Counted from the first letter of the stretch, positions 54,350 through 63,222 are shown. The stretch is 64,000 bases of DNA from WLMZ01 sp963732585 (GCA_963732585.1 CAVSZY010000003.1:1822095-1886094), one strand, 5' to 3'. The notes: generated from the letters alone by a model not told the origin. Numbers and translations are program-made.

Positions 54350-55525
54350 ATGGTTGCTTTCGATGAGCAGACGTTCCGTCAGCAGATCGGCGAGTTCGTC
54401 GCCACCAACGCACCGGAGCTGCCCTATCGGGTCGGCACCCGCTCACCCGAGGATGCGCGCGAGTCGGCGATCCTGCGCGAATGGAGTGCCAAGCTCTATG
54501 CCGCCGGGTTCTACGGCGACGATTGGCCCGTCGAGTTCGGTGGACGCGGCGACGGTTACCAAGCGGTCGAGGAGTTCCTCGTCACCGAGGAGTTGGCCAA
54601 GGCCCGCGCCCCGGTTCCGATCGGGTCGGGCTCGCTGGTCGCTCACGCGTTGCTCACGTTCGGCAGCGCCGAGCAGCAACGCAGCTACCTCCCCAAGATT
54701 CGTCGCTACGAACAGGTCTGGTGCCAGCTGTTCAGCGAACCCGACGCCGGCTCCGATCTGGCCTCGATGCGTACCGTGGCCAAGCGCGACGGCGAGCGTT
54801 ACATCGTCAACGGCCAAAAGGTGTGGAGCACGAACGCGGCGTTCTCCGACATGGGCTATCTGCTCGCTCGCACCGACCCGAACGCGGCCAAACATGCTGG
54901 GATCAGTGCCTTCATGCTGGCGATGGACACGCCCGGTGTCACCGTGCGGCCGTTGCGAGAGATGACCGGCACTTCCGACTTCAATGAAGTGTTCTTCGAC
55001 AACGTGGTCGTGCCCGTCGAACAAAGGATCGGCGATGAGAACAACGGATGGGATATCGCTACCACCTCGCTGGCCTCGGAGCGCGCTGGCGTCGGTGCTC
55101 TCGTGATTCGGCTGCGTCAGAATCTGGATGCCTTGATCGCCTATGCACAACGTGTTGGGGTCAATACCGACCCGGTCATTCGCCAACGGCTGGCCGACGC
55201 CCACGCCCGGGTCGAAGTCGCCACCCTCGTCTCGCAAGCGGCGATGGCGCGACGCCTGCGCGGCGAGTTCCGTGAGGCCGATGTGCCGCTGACCAAACTC
55301 GGGTTCGCCGTGCTCAACGAGCAGCTGTCCTATCTCGGGATCGCCATCCAGGGGATGAGTGGGACGCTCGCGACCAACGACCCCGGCGCGCTCGACAATG
55401 GTCACTGGCAGGACGAATTCCTCTACGCCAAGGCCTACACCATCTCGGGTGGGAGCAACCAGATCATGTTGAACCTGCTCGGCGAGCGAGCCCTCGGGTT
55501 GCCGCGGGAGCCCAAGCCGCGGTGA
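54350..55525 (+). CDS. Acyl-CoA dehydrogenase
   Basis: 391 residues: WCQLFSEPDAGSDLASMRTVAKRDG, YIVNGQKVWSTNAAFSDMGYLLARTD, and the C-terminal YTISGGSNQIMLNLLGERALGLP, the usual acyl-CoA dehydrogenase ending. Intact and full length. GTGA overlap with the APH-like gene, a very common pairing in actinobacterial fatty-acid and sterol catabolism. Confidence 0.9.
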   Translation: MVAFDEQTFRQQIGEFVATNAPELPYRVGTRSPEDARESAILREWSAKLYAAGFYGDDWPVEFGGRGDGYQAVEEFLVTEELAKARAPVPIGSGSLVAHALLTFGSAEQQRSYLPKIRRYEQVWCQLFSEPDAGSDLASMRTVAKRDGERYIVNGQKVWSTNAAFSDMGYLLARTDPNAAKHAGISAFMLAMDTPGVTVRPLREMTGTSDFNEVFFDNVVVPVEQRIGDENNGWDIATTSLASERAGVGALVIRLRQNLDALIAYAQRVGVNTDPVIRQRLADAHARVEVATLVSQAAMARRLRGEFREADVPLTKLGFAVLNEQLSYLGIAIQGMSGTLATNDPGALDNGHWQDEFLYAKAYTISGGSNQIMLNLLGERALGLPREPKPR

Positions 55526-56910
55526 GCCGAGTTCCAACCATTGGGGAGGCCTCGCGCATCGTCGAAGGTGCGTACGGCGGAACCGTCGTAGGCATTGAGC
55601 GCCAGGCGCGCTGGCGACCGACGTGGTTTGTCGACGTGGAGCGCGACGGTGTGGTGACTCGACTGGTCTTGCGCGGTGACCGCACCGACTCCGAGGCGTA
55701 TCCGTTACGGCATGAATACACCTTCCATCGCTTGCTCTGCGAGCGCGGGATCCGAGTGCCGAAGTTGCATGGCTTCATCGAAACACCGGGTTTGATCGAC
55801 GCCATCCTGATGGAGTTCGTTCCCGGCGTACCCCACTTCGATGGTGTCGGTGACGACGAGCGCGACGTCATCGTCGACGAGTACCTGCAGCAGTTGGTGC
55901 TGCTGCACGGCCAGGACGTAGCACCGTTCATCGACGCCGGCATCATCCACCCGGGTCCGGGCGACGACGCGGCGGTCTTCAGTCATCGCCACATGGAGCG
56001 CCGCTACCGTGAGCGCAAACGCCATGTCGATTCGTTCGCCGAGTTTGGCCTGGGGTGGCACAAACGGCATCTACCGTCGGCCAAGGGTCGTCTCGCGCCG
56101 TGCGTGTGGGACAGCGGGCAGTTCCACCATGTCGACGGCCACCTCGTCGCGGTGATCGATCTCGAGTTCGGCCATGTCGCCGACCCGATGGGCGATATCA
56201 CCATCTGGCGCATGCGCGACACGCTGATTCCCTTCGGCGACATGGGCGCGATCTATGCCCGTTACGAACAACTCAGTGGGCACGCGGTCGACCTGGAGGC
56301 GATCAAGCGTCACCACTTTGCGGCGACGATCGGCAATCAGTTGCAATTCGGGGCTGCTGTCGCCCATCCCGATCGCGACACCGACCTGATGAACTACATG
56401 CAATGGAACTCCGAGACCAATCTGATGGCCACCGACTTCCTCGGCGAGTACCTCGGCCTCGAACTGCCACGTGCTGGCATCGATGTGGAAGTTCCGCCGA
56501 TGCGACGGACGCGCCACGATGCGACGATGGATCAACTCGTCGGCTCACTCGGCTCGCTGCGCACGAACGATGCCGAGGCCCGTCATGCCGTTCGTCTGGC
56601 CTTCCGGATGGCGCGCCACACCCAGCGACGGAGTGAAATCGGTGACGCGCTCGATCAGGCCGACGTCGATGATGTCTATCGTCTGCTCGGGGGAGCACGA
56701 CCCGGCGACTGGCTCGATGCCGAGCGCCAGTTGGAGCAATTTGTGATCGCCGACGCCGACATCGGCCGCCACGACGAAGCGCTGACGATCCTGTTCCACA
56801 AGCGGCATCTGCGCACCCATATGGCACTCGGGCCAGCCGGCAGTTCGATGACCCGCCACTATCAGTGCCAGCGCTTCGACGGCCAACCAACCCAGGTCGT
56901 GCAGCTCTAG
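55522..56910 (+). CDS. APH-family phosphotransferase-like protein
   Basis: 462 residues. The kinase-like fold shows RLVLRGDRTDSEAYPLRHEYTFHR and the metal-binding IDLEFGHVADPMGDI. However, the catalytic loop expected as HGDxxxxN reads CVWDSGQFHHVDGHL, so the catalytic Asp is not evident; it may use a variant loop or be a pseudokinase. The C-terminal ~140 residues are an extra helical region. Often encoded beside acyl-CoA dehydrogenases, as here. Its stop overlaps the convergent HNH gene by four bases. Confidence 0.75.
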   Translation: MSRVPTIGEASRIVEGAYGGTVVGIERQARWRPTWFVDVERDGVVTRLVLRGDRTDSEAYPLRHEYTFHRLLCERGIRVPKLHGFIETPGLIDAILMEFVPGVPHFDGVGDDERDVIVDEYLQQLVLLHGQDVAPFIDAGIIHPGPGDDAAVFSHRHMERRYRERKRHVDSFAEFGLGWHKRHLPSAKGRLAPCVWDSGQFHHVDGHLVAVIDLEFGHVADPMGDITIWRMRDTLIPFGDMGAIYARYEQLSGHAVDLEAIKRHHFAATIGNQLQFGAAVAHPDRDTDLMNYMQWNSETNLMATDFLGEYLGLELPRAGIDVEVPPMRRTRHDATMDQLVGSLGSLRTNDAEARHAVRLAFRMARHTQRRSEIGDALDQADVDDVYRLLGGARPGDWLDAERQLEQFVIADADIGRHDEALTILFHKRHLRTHMALGPAGSSMTRHYQCQRFDGQPTQVVQL

Positions 56911-58178
56911 CCGGTACTTCGGGGTGCGATTTCGGTGCCGTCGGGTCGGTAGTGGTGCCAGCCGGTTTCGTCGCGTTTGACGCGGATGCGCAGGCGTTCT
57001 TTGGCTTGGTTGTGTGTCGGGCAGGTGATGGCGCCGTTGCCGGGGTCGGTGGTGCCGTTGTTGGCGAAGGCTTCGAGGTGGTCGAGGTGCATGCTGTTGA
57101 CGGTGTGTTCGCAGCCTGGCCAACAACATCGATCGCCGGACAGTTTGACGGCTTCGCGGGCGGCGCCGGTGAACAGGCGTTGGCGGCGACCGAGATCGAT
57201 CACCCGACCAGCGGAATCGACGACGACCCGTCGGATTTGCCCGGTCAATGCCGCGCTCAACATGTCGCGATCGCTGACCGGGGTGCCGTTCACCGTCTCA
57301 GATAACCGCAACTTGCCGGTCGCGGCATCAGCGTCGGCGTCGCTCGCGCTATCGGTGTCGGCGAGGTAGCTGCGGATGATGCGTTCCAGTTCGGCTGGGG
57401 TGCTGACCAAGTTGATGGTGGTGGCGACATGGCCATCGGCGTCGGTGGCGGCGCCTTTCAACATGACCGTACGGAAGGCGTCGAAACGGCGTTGCCGGGA
57501 AGTACGCGTGAACGGAAACAGGTGCGCCTGATCACCGTGACGTCGGGCCCGTTCAGCGAGATCGGTTTCGTACTCGGCTTGCTCGTGAGCGCGAATGATG
57601 TTCAACAGTTCTTCACCGACCGCCGCTGCGCCTTGAGCAGCGAAGCTGAACCCGGTGCCGGACTGGGCGAAACTGACACCCCGGTTTTGGTGTGACTGGT
57701 CGTGTCCGGCTTGGGTGCCGTCGGGGTCGGCCCACGCTTCCCAGCGTTGACAGACCTCACGAAAATCGTGCACTGTCAACGTGGCGGCATGCCCGGCGAG
57801 CAGCTGATCAGAGTCGGCGAGTAACGGTCGGCAACGCTCATTGTTGAACAGGCGCGCCACCAGGCGGAGATGATCGTCGCTGACCTTGCCAGCCGCGACC
57901 GCAGCCGCCAACTGCGGCATGGCGTCGAGCAGACGGGCGATACCAACCCGCGCCCTAGCGGTGCCACGGCCAACGTTTGTGACGGCTTGTAGCCAGGAGG
58001 CGATCGAATGGAAGGCGTCATCGGCGTACCCGCATGTGGCTTCCGTGTGGCGAATGCGTCGCGCTTGCAACGCCTGCAAACGGCGGATCTCACGCTCGGT
58101 CGCCATGAACTCGGCATCACGGGCAGCACCAGACAACAACGGAAACAGATCGACATCAACATCGAGCACAACAGACAC
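56907..58178 (-). CDS. DUF222/HNH endonuclease domain protein (13E12-type)
   Basis: 423 residues from GTG 58178, with GGGGGG six bases upstream. The N-terminal DUF222 region (REIRRLQALQARRIRHTEAT, AVTNVGRGTARARVGIARLL, AGKVSDDHLRLVARLFN) is followed by a C-terminal HNH nuclease: CCWPGCEHTVNSMHLDHLEA with ITCPTHNQAKERLR. Such proteins are repeated in actinobacterial genomes and linked to mobile DNA. It stands at the border of the accessory island. Confidence 0.85.
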   Translation of the reverse strand: MSVVLDVDVDLFPLLSGAARDAEFMATEREIRRLQALQARRIRHTEATCGYADDAFHSIASWLQAVTNVGRGTARARVGIARLLDAMPQLAAAVAAGKVSDDHLRLVARLFNNERCRPLLADSDQLLAGHAATLTVHDFREVCQRWEAWADPDGTQAGHDQSHQNRGVSFAQSGTGFSFAAQGAAAVGEELLNIIRAHEQAEYETDLAERARRHGDQAHLFPFTRTSRQRRFDAFRTVMLKGAATDADGHVATTINLVSTPAELERIIRSYLADTDSASDADADAATGKLRLSETVNGTPVSDRDMLSAALTGQIRRVVVDSAGRVIDLGRRQRLFTGAAREAVKLSGDRCCWPGCEHTVNSMHLDHLEAFANNGTTDPGNGAITCPTHNQAKERLRIRVKRDETGWHHYRPDGTEIAPRSTG

Positions 58179-58355
58179 AACACACCCCCCAGACAACAAT
58201 CGCCAACTCAACAGAGGACGGGAACAAACCCATCGAGCGAAGACCGGGGAGCGATCAACAACCCAAACCCTACCAGCAACACACACCAAACACAAACACC
58301 TGTTCGACATTTTCAGACAACTCATCTACCGGTTTGAGTGGGCTCGGAGCGACAA

Positions 58356-59054
58356 TCAGGTCAGAGGAACGTCAGTGCCGTTGGCCGGAGCGTCGGGTAC
58401 ATGTGGGCACAGTTCCTGGAACGCTCCCACTGTCATGTCATTGCGCCACCCCATCGCCGTCATCGCCTTGACCGCCGAGCGGTCGTGCTGGAACGACGCA
58501 TACACGTTCTGCTGCGGATTGACCATCGAGTAATGCTGGCGGTAGGCCTCATCGAGACGGTCGGCGACGAACGGACCCCAGGTAGTACCGCCTTCGGAGA
58601 CGATCACCTTGATCTCGGGATGGCGATCGAAGACTTCAGAGGCGATCATCTTCGACACTGCCCGCTGGCCGCCGTAGGTCGTTTCCATGTAGTTGAGGAG
58701 GGCTCCGCCAGGACCGCGCATGTAGGCCCCGTGCATCGTCGTCGCATCGTGTGCCTCGGCACCGATATGGAAAGCAATCACCAGACCGGTTTCCTCGATC
58801 GCCGACCACACCGGCTCCCAATCATCGGTGTACTGCCGATCGCGAGCTCCGAGACCGGGCGTCACTGAGAAGTACGCGGCCTTGAAACCAAGCTCCGCCG
58901 CCCGATGGATCTCGGGTACGGCGTGCGCCGAATCGAGCAATGGAATCGTTGCGGCGCTCACGTACCTGGCGCTGAAACGTTGGTACTCGATTGCCCAATC
59001 GTTGATCGCCGCGCACCCGGCGGCGAGCAGGTTGGGGTCCTGGATCGACGACAT
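58356..59054 (-). pseudogene. Truncated amidohydrolase (Amidohydro_2) fragment
   Basis: About 232 codons corresponding to the middle/late part of a TIM-barrel amidohydrolase of the decarboxylase type: DPNLLAAGCAAINDWAIEY, LGFKAAYFSVTPGLGARD, GLVIAFHIGAE and EIKVIVSEGGTTWGPFVADR. The N-terminal metal-binding segment is missing because the gene is cut at about 59055, where IS110 transposase sequence begins. The C-terminus after AMTAMGWRND also departs from the expected end. A remnant, not a working enzyme. Confidence 0.75.
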
Positions 59055-59761
59055 TCTGTTCGAGGAGCACTGGTGCTACTCGGTTTACGATCAGGGCGAT
59101 TTCCCGCTCGAGATCGTCGGCTTCGGCCTCCAACGCAATAGCGCGACGGGCAACTGACCGCAGGGCGGTGACGGTCGCCTGGACGTCGATGGTCCAGTCC
59201 GAACGCACCCGCATGGCCGTGCAACGTCGCAACAGTTGCAGGGTGGTCAGGTCACGGAGCCGGTCCCGGATGCTGTCGGGTGCGGCAACAACGAGCGCGT
59301 GGACAGCGTTAATTGCCTGCGTGCGGGCATGAACAGCGCTTTCACGGGTGGTGTTCAGCACCCGGAGCGCTTCTCGGTCGTCGCCCTCACGGGGTTCGCC
59401 GAGCATTGGCCTAGCGAGCGCTTCACGGGCGGTGGACGGCGTCAAGGGCATCAGTCTTGGAGCCGTTCTTGCGGGCCGGTCGGGCCGGGTGGTCGATCTC
59501 GATGATCCGCTCGCCAGCAGCGCGTAGCGCCCGGCAGAGCCCGGCCCCATAGCTGGCGGTTCCCTCGATGGCCCACGCCCGCCGTGCTCGGGGCCAGGCC
59601 TCGACTGATTTCAGGAGCTGCCGATAGCCAGCCTTGGTCGCCGGAACCTTCAACCCTTGGAGCTCGGCACCTGTGGTGGCGACAAGCGCCGCGTTGTGCG
59701 TGTCTCGGTGGGTGTCGACGCCGATAACGATGTCGACCTGTTCGGCCAGTGTGCTCATCAT
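59055..59761 (-). pseudogene. Truncated IS110-family transposase
   Basis: ATG 59761 follows a GAGGAG ribosome site. The N-terminal DEDD domain is clear (DIVIGVDTHRDTHNAALVAT, AWAIEGTASYGAGLCRAL, KTDALDAV). A one-base shift near 59437 breaks it, and the next frame continues REALARPMLGEPREGD, then LARR-type coiled coil RRAIALEAEADDLEREIAL. It ends abruptly at VAPVLLEQ, where family members continue PGVGP into the C-terminal domain; instead amidohydrolase sequence begins. The catalytic C-terminal half is absent, so it cannot transpose by itself. Confidence 0.8.
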
Positions 59762-60079
59762 GCTCCTCAAATAGGTGATCGGGATTGGTCCGAACCGGTG
59801 TAGAGCAACGGCAAGACTGTGATGAGTCACGACGACGATGTCGGCGGACAGGCTCCCGATCAGGCCAGCACCTCAACCCCGGGACGGGGCCGGCAGCACC
59901 GAACGGACATATCCCCAGCAAGACATGACCGTCGAAACGGTCAATCAGCCGAATCAAGAGTCACGATCGTTGCCACCAGCACCAAGCCCAGCACGGTCAC
60001 TCGACCGCACAAGCGATACTCACAGCCGAATCAGGTTGACAAGCCCACGAGCGCTCCCCGTGAGGCCAGGAGAACGTCG
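59762..60079 (-). other. IS110 upstream noncoding end, possible bridge-RNA region
   Basis: 318 bases between the immunity-like gene and the transposase start, with no plausible gene. On the minus strand it contains a UUCG-type hairpin TGACCGTTTCGACGGTCA (59926-59943) and an 11-bp direct repeat CAGCCGAATCA at 59946-59956 and 60023-60033 (plus-strand reading). IS110 elements encode their bridge RNA in the end upstream of the transposase, so this is where one would lie. No specific bridge-RNA loop was identified. Confidence 0.4.
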
Positions 60080-60607
60080 TCATACCCCACCCTCCTCGAG
60101 CCAGCGTTCGAGCTCTGAAACATCGAAGCCGACCGGTCGCCTGGTAAATGCAAATGACGTTCCTGTTCCCGACTCCTCATGGGTCGTCGGTGTAGACCCG
60201 TCGGCGCACAACAGGGTCTCCAGCGCCTGGGTGCCAAGCTTGCCAGCCCTGGCGCACCCGACTTCAACCGCCTCTGCGAAATTCAATCCAGCGAGTTGTG
60301 CCCCGCGACGCAACAACGATTCGACAATCGCGATGTCGCGAGGGTCGAGTTCGCTGGTCGTAAGGAGACTCCTCGCAAAGGCCGCCGCCTCCAGCAAAGC
60401 CCTCGACCCTCCCCGAGCTAGTTCAGTCGCGGCCTGCTCCACCCACGACAACAGCACCCACGCGCGCTCCTCGCTGAGAGACGCCGATTCTCGAATTGCA
60501 GCAACCCATCGCTCAGGATGTTGCAGCAATGACCGTTCGACATTTACGAACCACGCTTCGTCGGCCCGTGTTGGGGCGTCGTCCAGCTTTCTGAGCACGG
60601 AGGTCAT
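60080..60607 (-). CDS. Putative immunity protein of secreted module 3
   Basis: 175 residues, soluble, helical and acidic, with no signal peptide (MTSVLRKLDDAPTRADEAWF; RSLLTTSELDPRDIAIVESL; ending ELERWLEEGGV). Not recognised. Its ATG lies inside the stop of the secreted protein at 60604 (ATGA). Cytoplasmic small protein directly after a secreted variable-tail protein is the standard toxin-immunity order. It is the last gene of the array, next to the IS110 remnant. Confidence 0.6.
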   Translation of the reverse strand: MTSVLRKLDDAPTRADEAWFVNVERSLLQHPERWVAAIRESASLSEERAWVLLSWVEQAATELARGGSRALLEAAAFARSLLTTSELDPRDIAIVESLLRRGAQLAGLNFAEAVEVGCARAGKLGTQALETLLCADGSTPTTHEESGTGTSFAFTRRPVGFDVSELERWLEEGGV

Positions 60608-61221
60608 CCGGGCACCATGTAGTCGCCAACACGGATGTAGCCCGCTTCACGGAGCATGTTCAGCTCCCGAGCGTAAACAGTGGGCTGTCCTGCAAATCGA
60701 CCCGAAGTTTGGATGAGGTTTCCTGTTGTCGGAGTTGCTAGGTAGATCTTTCGACCTTGGGCGATTGCCCCTTGCATGAACGCGTCGTTCAACTCAAGGG
60801 ACCAGTTTGGCGAGTTAAGCACGACGTGGCCGTCCCACCCTTTGGCAACAGCCGTATCAACTTGGCGTCCCAAGACAACAACATCCTCCGCACCGCCAAG
60901 GAGTCCAGCAGCCTCATCCGCCAGACTCCCTGCCGTGTTTGTGGCAACAACAGAGTCGGCGAGGGTCGTAGGTGCACGTTGGCCCTCGGTAGTGGGCGAG
61001 GCAGACTCCTCCCGTGCAACGCCGGGCACGCCGGGAGTGGCCTCGACCGCGTTGGACTCACCCACGCCACCGCGTGCGGCTGCCGGCGTGTCGTAGGTGA
61101 ACGTCGTCGCTGCATCTGCTGCCGTCGCAACGTCCGCTACGGCAGCAATCGAGGCCGTGATGGCGATGAAAACGGCGAGGACGAAGCGCAGCAATACGGC
61201 GGGCCACGACCGAACGTCCAC
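60604..61221 (-). CDS. Secreted protein with variable C-terminal domain (module 3), putative toxin
   Basis: 205 residues from GTG 61221. A signal-peptide/TM segment (LLRFVLAVFIAITASIAAV) is followed by TTFTYDTPAAARGG and, after a low-complexity linker, VVATNTAGSLADEA, both shared with the other two secreted proteins of the array. The C-terminal ~95 residues are specific: VVVLGRQVDTAVAKGWDGHV, ATPTTGNLIQTSGRF and YARELNMLREAGYI. From memory such tails occur at the ends of actinobacterial RHS proteins, which suggests a toxin domain; activity unknown. It overlaps the upstream immunity gene by one base. Confidence 0.65.
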   Translation of the reverse strand: MDVRSWPAVLLRFVLAVFIAITASIAAVADVATAADAATTFTYDTPAAARGGVGESNAVEATPGVPGVAREESASPTTEGQRAPTTLADSVVATNTAGSLADEAAGLLGGAEDVVVLGRQVDTAVAKGWDGHVVLNSPNWSLELNDAFMQGAIAQGRKIYLATPTTGNLIQTSGRFAGQPTVYARELNMLREAGYIRVGDYMVPG

Positions 61222-61517
61222 TATCGGGCGACCTCCATGCCTATTCCGCGCAGAACATCGGCTAGCCAGACAAGGCCGTAAGCGAGGGGGCGGTCGTCAT
61301 CGACCATCCGGCGCACGTTGTCCCACGATTCTGATAGTTGGCCGATCAAGAGATCCTCGGGCCGCTCGTACATGTTGAAGATCCCTGGGGAAGAAATCGA
61401 CCAGAACATGTCGTGTTCCAAGAAGACCTCACTCCCCTCAAGTTCCGACAGGTGGTCGAGCAGAGCAGCAATAGCTGCCCGCAACGCCGCCAGATCCACC
61501 ACCGTACGCTCCATCAT
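61221..61517 (-). CDS. Putative immunity protein of secreted module 2
   Basis: 98 residues, small and acidic, no signal peptide: VVDLAALRAAIAALLDHLSE, then a YERPEDLLIGQLSESWDNVR segment and LVWLADVLRGIGMEVAR. Not recognised. ATGA overlap with the preceding secreted gene (61514) and one-base overlap with the next. Size, charge and position fit an immunity protein. Confidence 0.6.
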   Translation of the reverse strand: MMERTVVDLAALRAAIAALLDHLSELEGSEVFLEHDMFWSISSPGIFNMYERPEDLLIGQLSESWDNVRRMVDDDRPLAYGLVWLADVLRGIGMEVAR

Positions 61518-62026
61518 CCGGCACCTCCGAGAAGCTTGTCGATCTGATCCTGGAAAGCCTTCATCTCATTGGTCAGGTGACGAATCCGGCCGTCGATGAT
61601 GCTTTGCCGGATCTCAGCCGTCGGCGCACGTTCGAGGATTCCAAGGTTGTCGTAGGCCGCAGGATTGGCCTGATACGCCTCCAACTTCGCCGTGTGGTCT
61701 GCAACCTGCTGCTGCAACGACCTGACGGCCCGCTGTTCCGACGTCGACAACGCACGCAACGCGTCATCCGACAGACCCCCTGCGGTGTTTGTGGCGTTAA
61801 CGAAGCGATCCGGAGTCGTGGAGGTGCCGCGGGCGTCGGTAGTTGGCAAGGCAGACGCCACCCGCGCAGCGTCGAGCTGCATCTGACCGGTGGCCACAAA
61901 CTGATGAGCGTCAACGTGCGCAATGGTCGGCGTGTCGTAGGTGTAGGTGCCGCCATGCGCAACCGCAGGAGCAGCGACAAGCGAGCCGACCACGACCGCC
62001 ATGAGCAGCCTGAGGAATCGGTTCAC
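61514..62026 (-). CDS. Secreted protein with variable C-terminal domain (module 2), putative toxin
   Basis: 170 residues from GTG 62026. Cleavable signal peptide (LRLLMAVVVGSLVAAPAVAH), then TYTYDTPTIAHVDAH and the shared linker ARGTSTTPDRF followed by NATNTAGGLSDDA. The last ~75 residues form a specific helical domain: VADHTAKLEAYQANPAAYDN, LERAPTAEIRQSIIDGRIRH, then a coiled-coil end. This tail resembles, from memory, modules found at RHS protein ends. No catalytic residues can be assigned. GTGA overlap with the upstream immunity-like gene. Confidence 0.65.
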   Translation of the reverse strand: MNRFLRLLMAVVVGSLVAAPAVAHGGTYTYDTPTIAHVDAHQFVATGQMQLDAARVASALPTTDARGTSTTPDRFVNATNTAGGLSDDALRALSTSEQRAVRSLQQQVADHTAKLEAYQANPAAYDNLGILERAPTAEIRQSIIDGRIRHLTNEMKAFQDQIDKLLGGAG

Positions 62027-62457
62027 TCGATGGCTCGGTGCTCTCGATAGTCCGTTGGCAATGCGTCGCGTACTCGATTGAAGGCAGCGACTGCTGCTGG
62101 CTCGTCGTCAACGAGCTTCTCGTAGAAGTGTGGGTCAGAAGCCCACGCCGGGAAGCTGAGGATTGATACAAACCCACCGACGTCCGCCCGATGGTGCCCC
62201 AGCACCCATCCAGTGGGCACCCGCTCCGACACGACGTCAAACACTGGGGCGGGATACCAAATCGGATAGGTATGGCCGTCGTCATTAAGCACGTAGTACC
62301 AGAACCCACCGACAAACGACGTGATGGCGAACACGGCGTACATCGCGCCGACGGTCAGTGGCAAGACCGTGGACGAACGAAACCCGCGCCGGTCGTCAAG
62401 AAACGACGCAGGGGTATCTGACAGGGTGTTTTCGCGGCAACGAACGATGAGGCTCAC
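62023..62457 (-). CDS. Putative membrane immunity protein of secreted module 1
   Basis: 144 residues from GTG 62457. One or two hydrophobic stretches (LPLTVGAMYAVFAITSFVGG and FWYYVL) followed by a soluble domain with FVSILSFPAWASDPHFYEKL. No known family recalled. A membrane-anchored immunity protein would suit a toxin acting at or across the membrane. GTGA overlaps on both sides with the secreted genes. Confidence 0.6.
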   Translation of the reverse strand: MSLIVRCRENTLSDTPASFLDDRRGFRSSTVLPLTVGAMYAVFAITSFVGGFWYYVLNDDGHTYPIWYPAPVFDVVSERVPTGWVLGHHRADVGGFVSILSFPAWASDPHFYEKLVDDEPAAVAAFNRVRDALPTDYREHRAIE

Positions 62458-62981
62458 TTGAACTTGAACTCCACTTCCAACCCCGTGGTGAGGTTCTTGA
62501 ACCAATGGACCGTCGTGTTGACATCCGTTCCCCTAAGAACCGACTGCATCTTGACCCACTCTCCTTCGCCATAAACAGCAACGAGCCGGGGATTGTCGGC
62601 AAGGTTCGCCATGATCTGCGCTCCACCGCTCGCCCTTGCCTCAGTGAGCGCCAACTGTTGGGTCAGGTTGGCAGGCACCGCGTCTGGAATGGCTCCTTTG
62701 AGCACCCCACCCGCTTCTGTGGCGTTATTGAAGGACGAGGGGGTCGTAGACGTGCCCCGAGCCTCGACAGCGGGCGAAGCAAACCCCTCTCGCGAGCCTC
62801 GGAGCTGGGCCGACTCGGCATCGGCAACTGCACTCGCATGAACGTCAACGCGCGCAATGGCCGGCGCGTCGTACGTGAAAGTCGCCGCATCGGCTGCCGC
62901 TGTACCGACGGCCAGAAAGGCGACGCTCGGCATCACCATGAAGACGAGAAAGAGCCGCCAGCGGCGCAGCCAGCGCTCCAT
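62454..62981 (-). CDS. Secreted protein with variable C-terminal domain (module 1), putative toxin
   Basis: 175 residues from ATG 62981. N-terminal signal/TM (LFLVFMVMPSVAFLAVG), then ATFTYDAPAIARVDVHA and the linker VEARGTSTTPSSFNNATEAG, both shared with modules 2 and 3. The C-terminal ~60 residues are specific and end in a beta-rich, Lys-rich stretch: RLVAVYGEGEWVKMQSVLRG, then VHWFKNLTTGLEVEFKFK. Putative toxin domain, activity unknown. Its start overlaps the stop of the TNT immunity gene (TGATG). Confidence 0.65.
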   Translation of the reverse strand: MERWLRRWRLFLVFMVMPSVAFLAVGTAAADAATFTYDAPAIARVDVHASAVADAESAQLRGSREGFASPAVEARGTSTTPSSFNNATEAGGVLKGAIPDAVPANLTQQLALTEARASGGAQIMANLADNPRLVAVYGEGEWVKMQSVLRGTDVNTTVHWFKNLTTGLEVEFKFK

Positions 62982-63222
62982 CAGGTCGAAACGAATCGAA
63001 TAGACGAGTCGGAAGCGAGGAGTTCGAGAACGCGTCGACTGCATCAGACTCATTGTCGAACCACGTCTCTCCAGTTCGACATCCGCGCTCGGAGTAGAAG
63101 ATTCGCCAGCCTCCCGCATGTGATTCGATGACGAAGGCTTCGTTCGGAAGCCCGCCGTAACAGACCACGTCGGGGCCGAGGCCAAAGCCAGCCAGGACTG
63201 CCTGCAAGCGTTCAAGATTCAT
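62981..63222 (-). CDS. Putative immunity protein for the TNT toxin (frameshifted)
   Basis: About 80 residues once repaired. It opens MNLERLQAVLAGFGLGPDVV and continues VIESHAGGWRIFYSERGCRT, ETWFDNESDAVDAF. The observed frame then runs on into the next gene; adding one C near 63027 gives FLELLASDSSIRFVST and a stop that overlaps the next start, an arrangement matching every other junction here. The product resembles small single-domain immunity proteins found after TNT toxins. Its ATG overlaps the toxin stop (ATGA). Confidence 0.7.

Noticed and set aside
58356..59054. Complete amidohydrolase gene starting at ATG 59054
   Set aside because: The N-terminal metal-binding segment of the family is missing and transposase sequence abuts the ATG, so it is a fragment.
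59838..60716. 292-codon plus-strand frame over the IS end and array
   Set aside because: Ser/Pro/Arg-rich translation opposite the coupled minus-strand gene at 60080; no domain or ribosome site.
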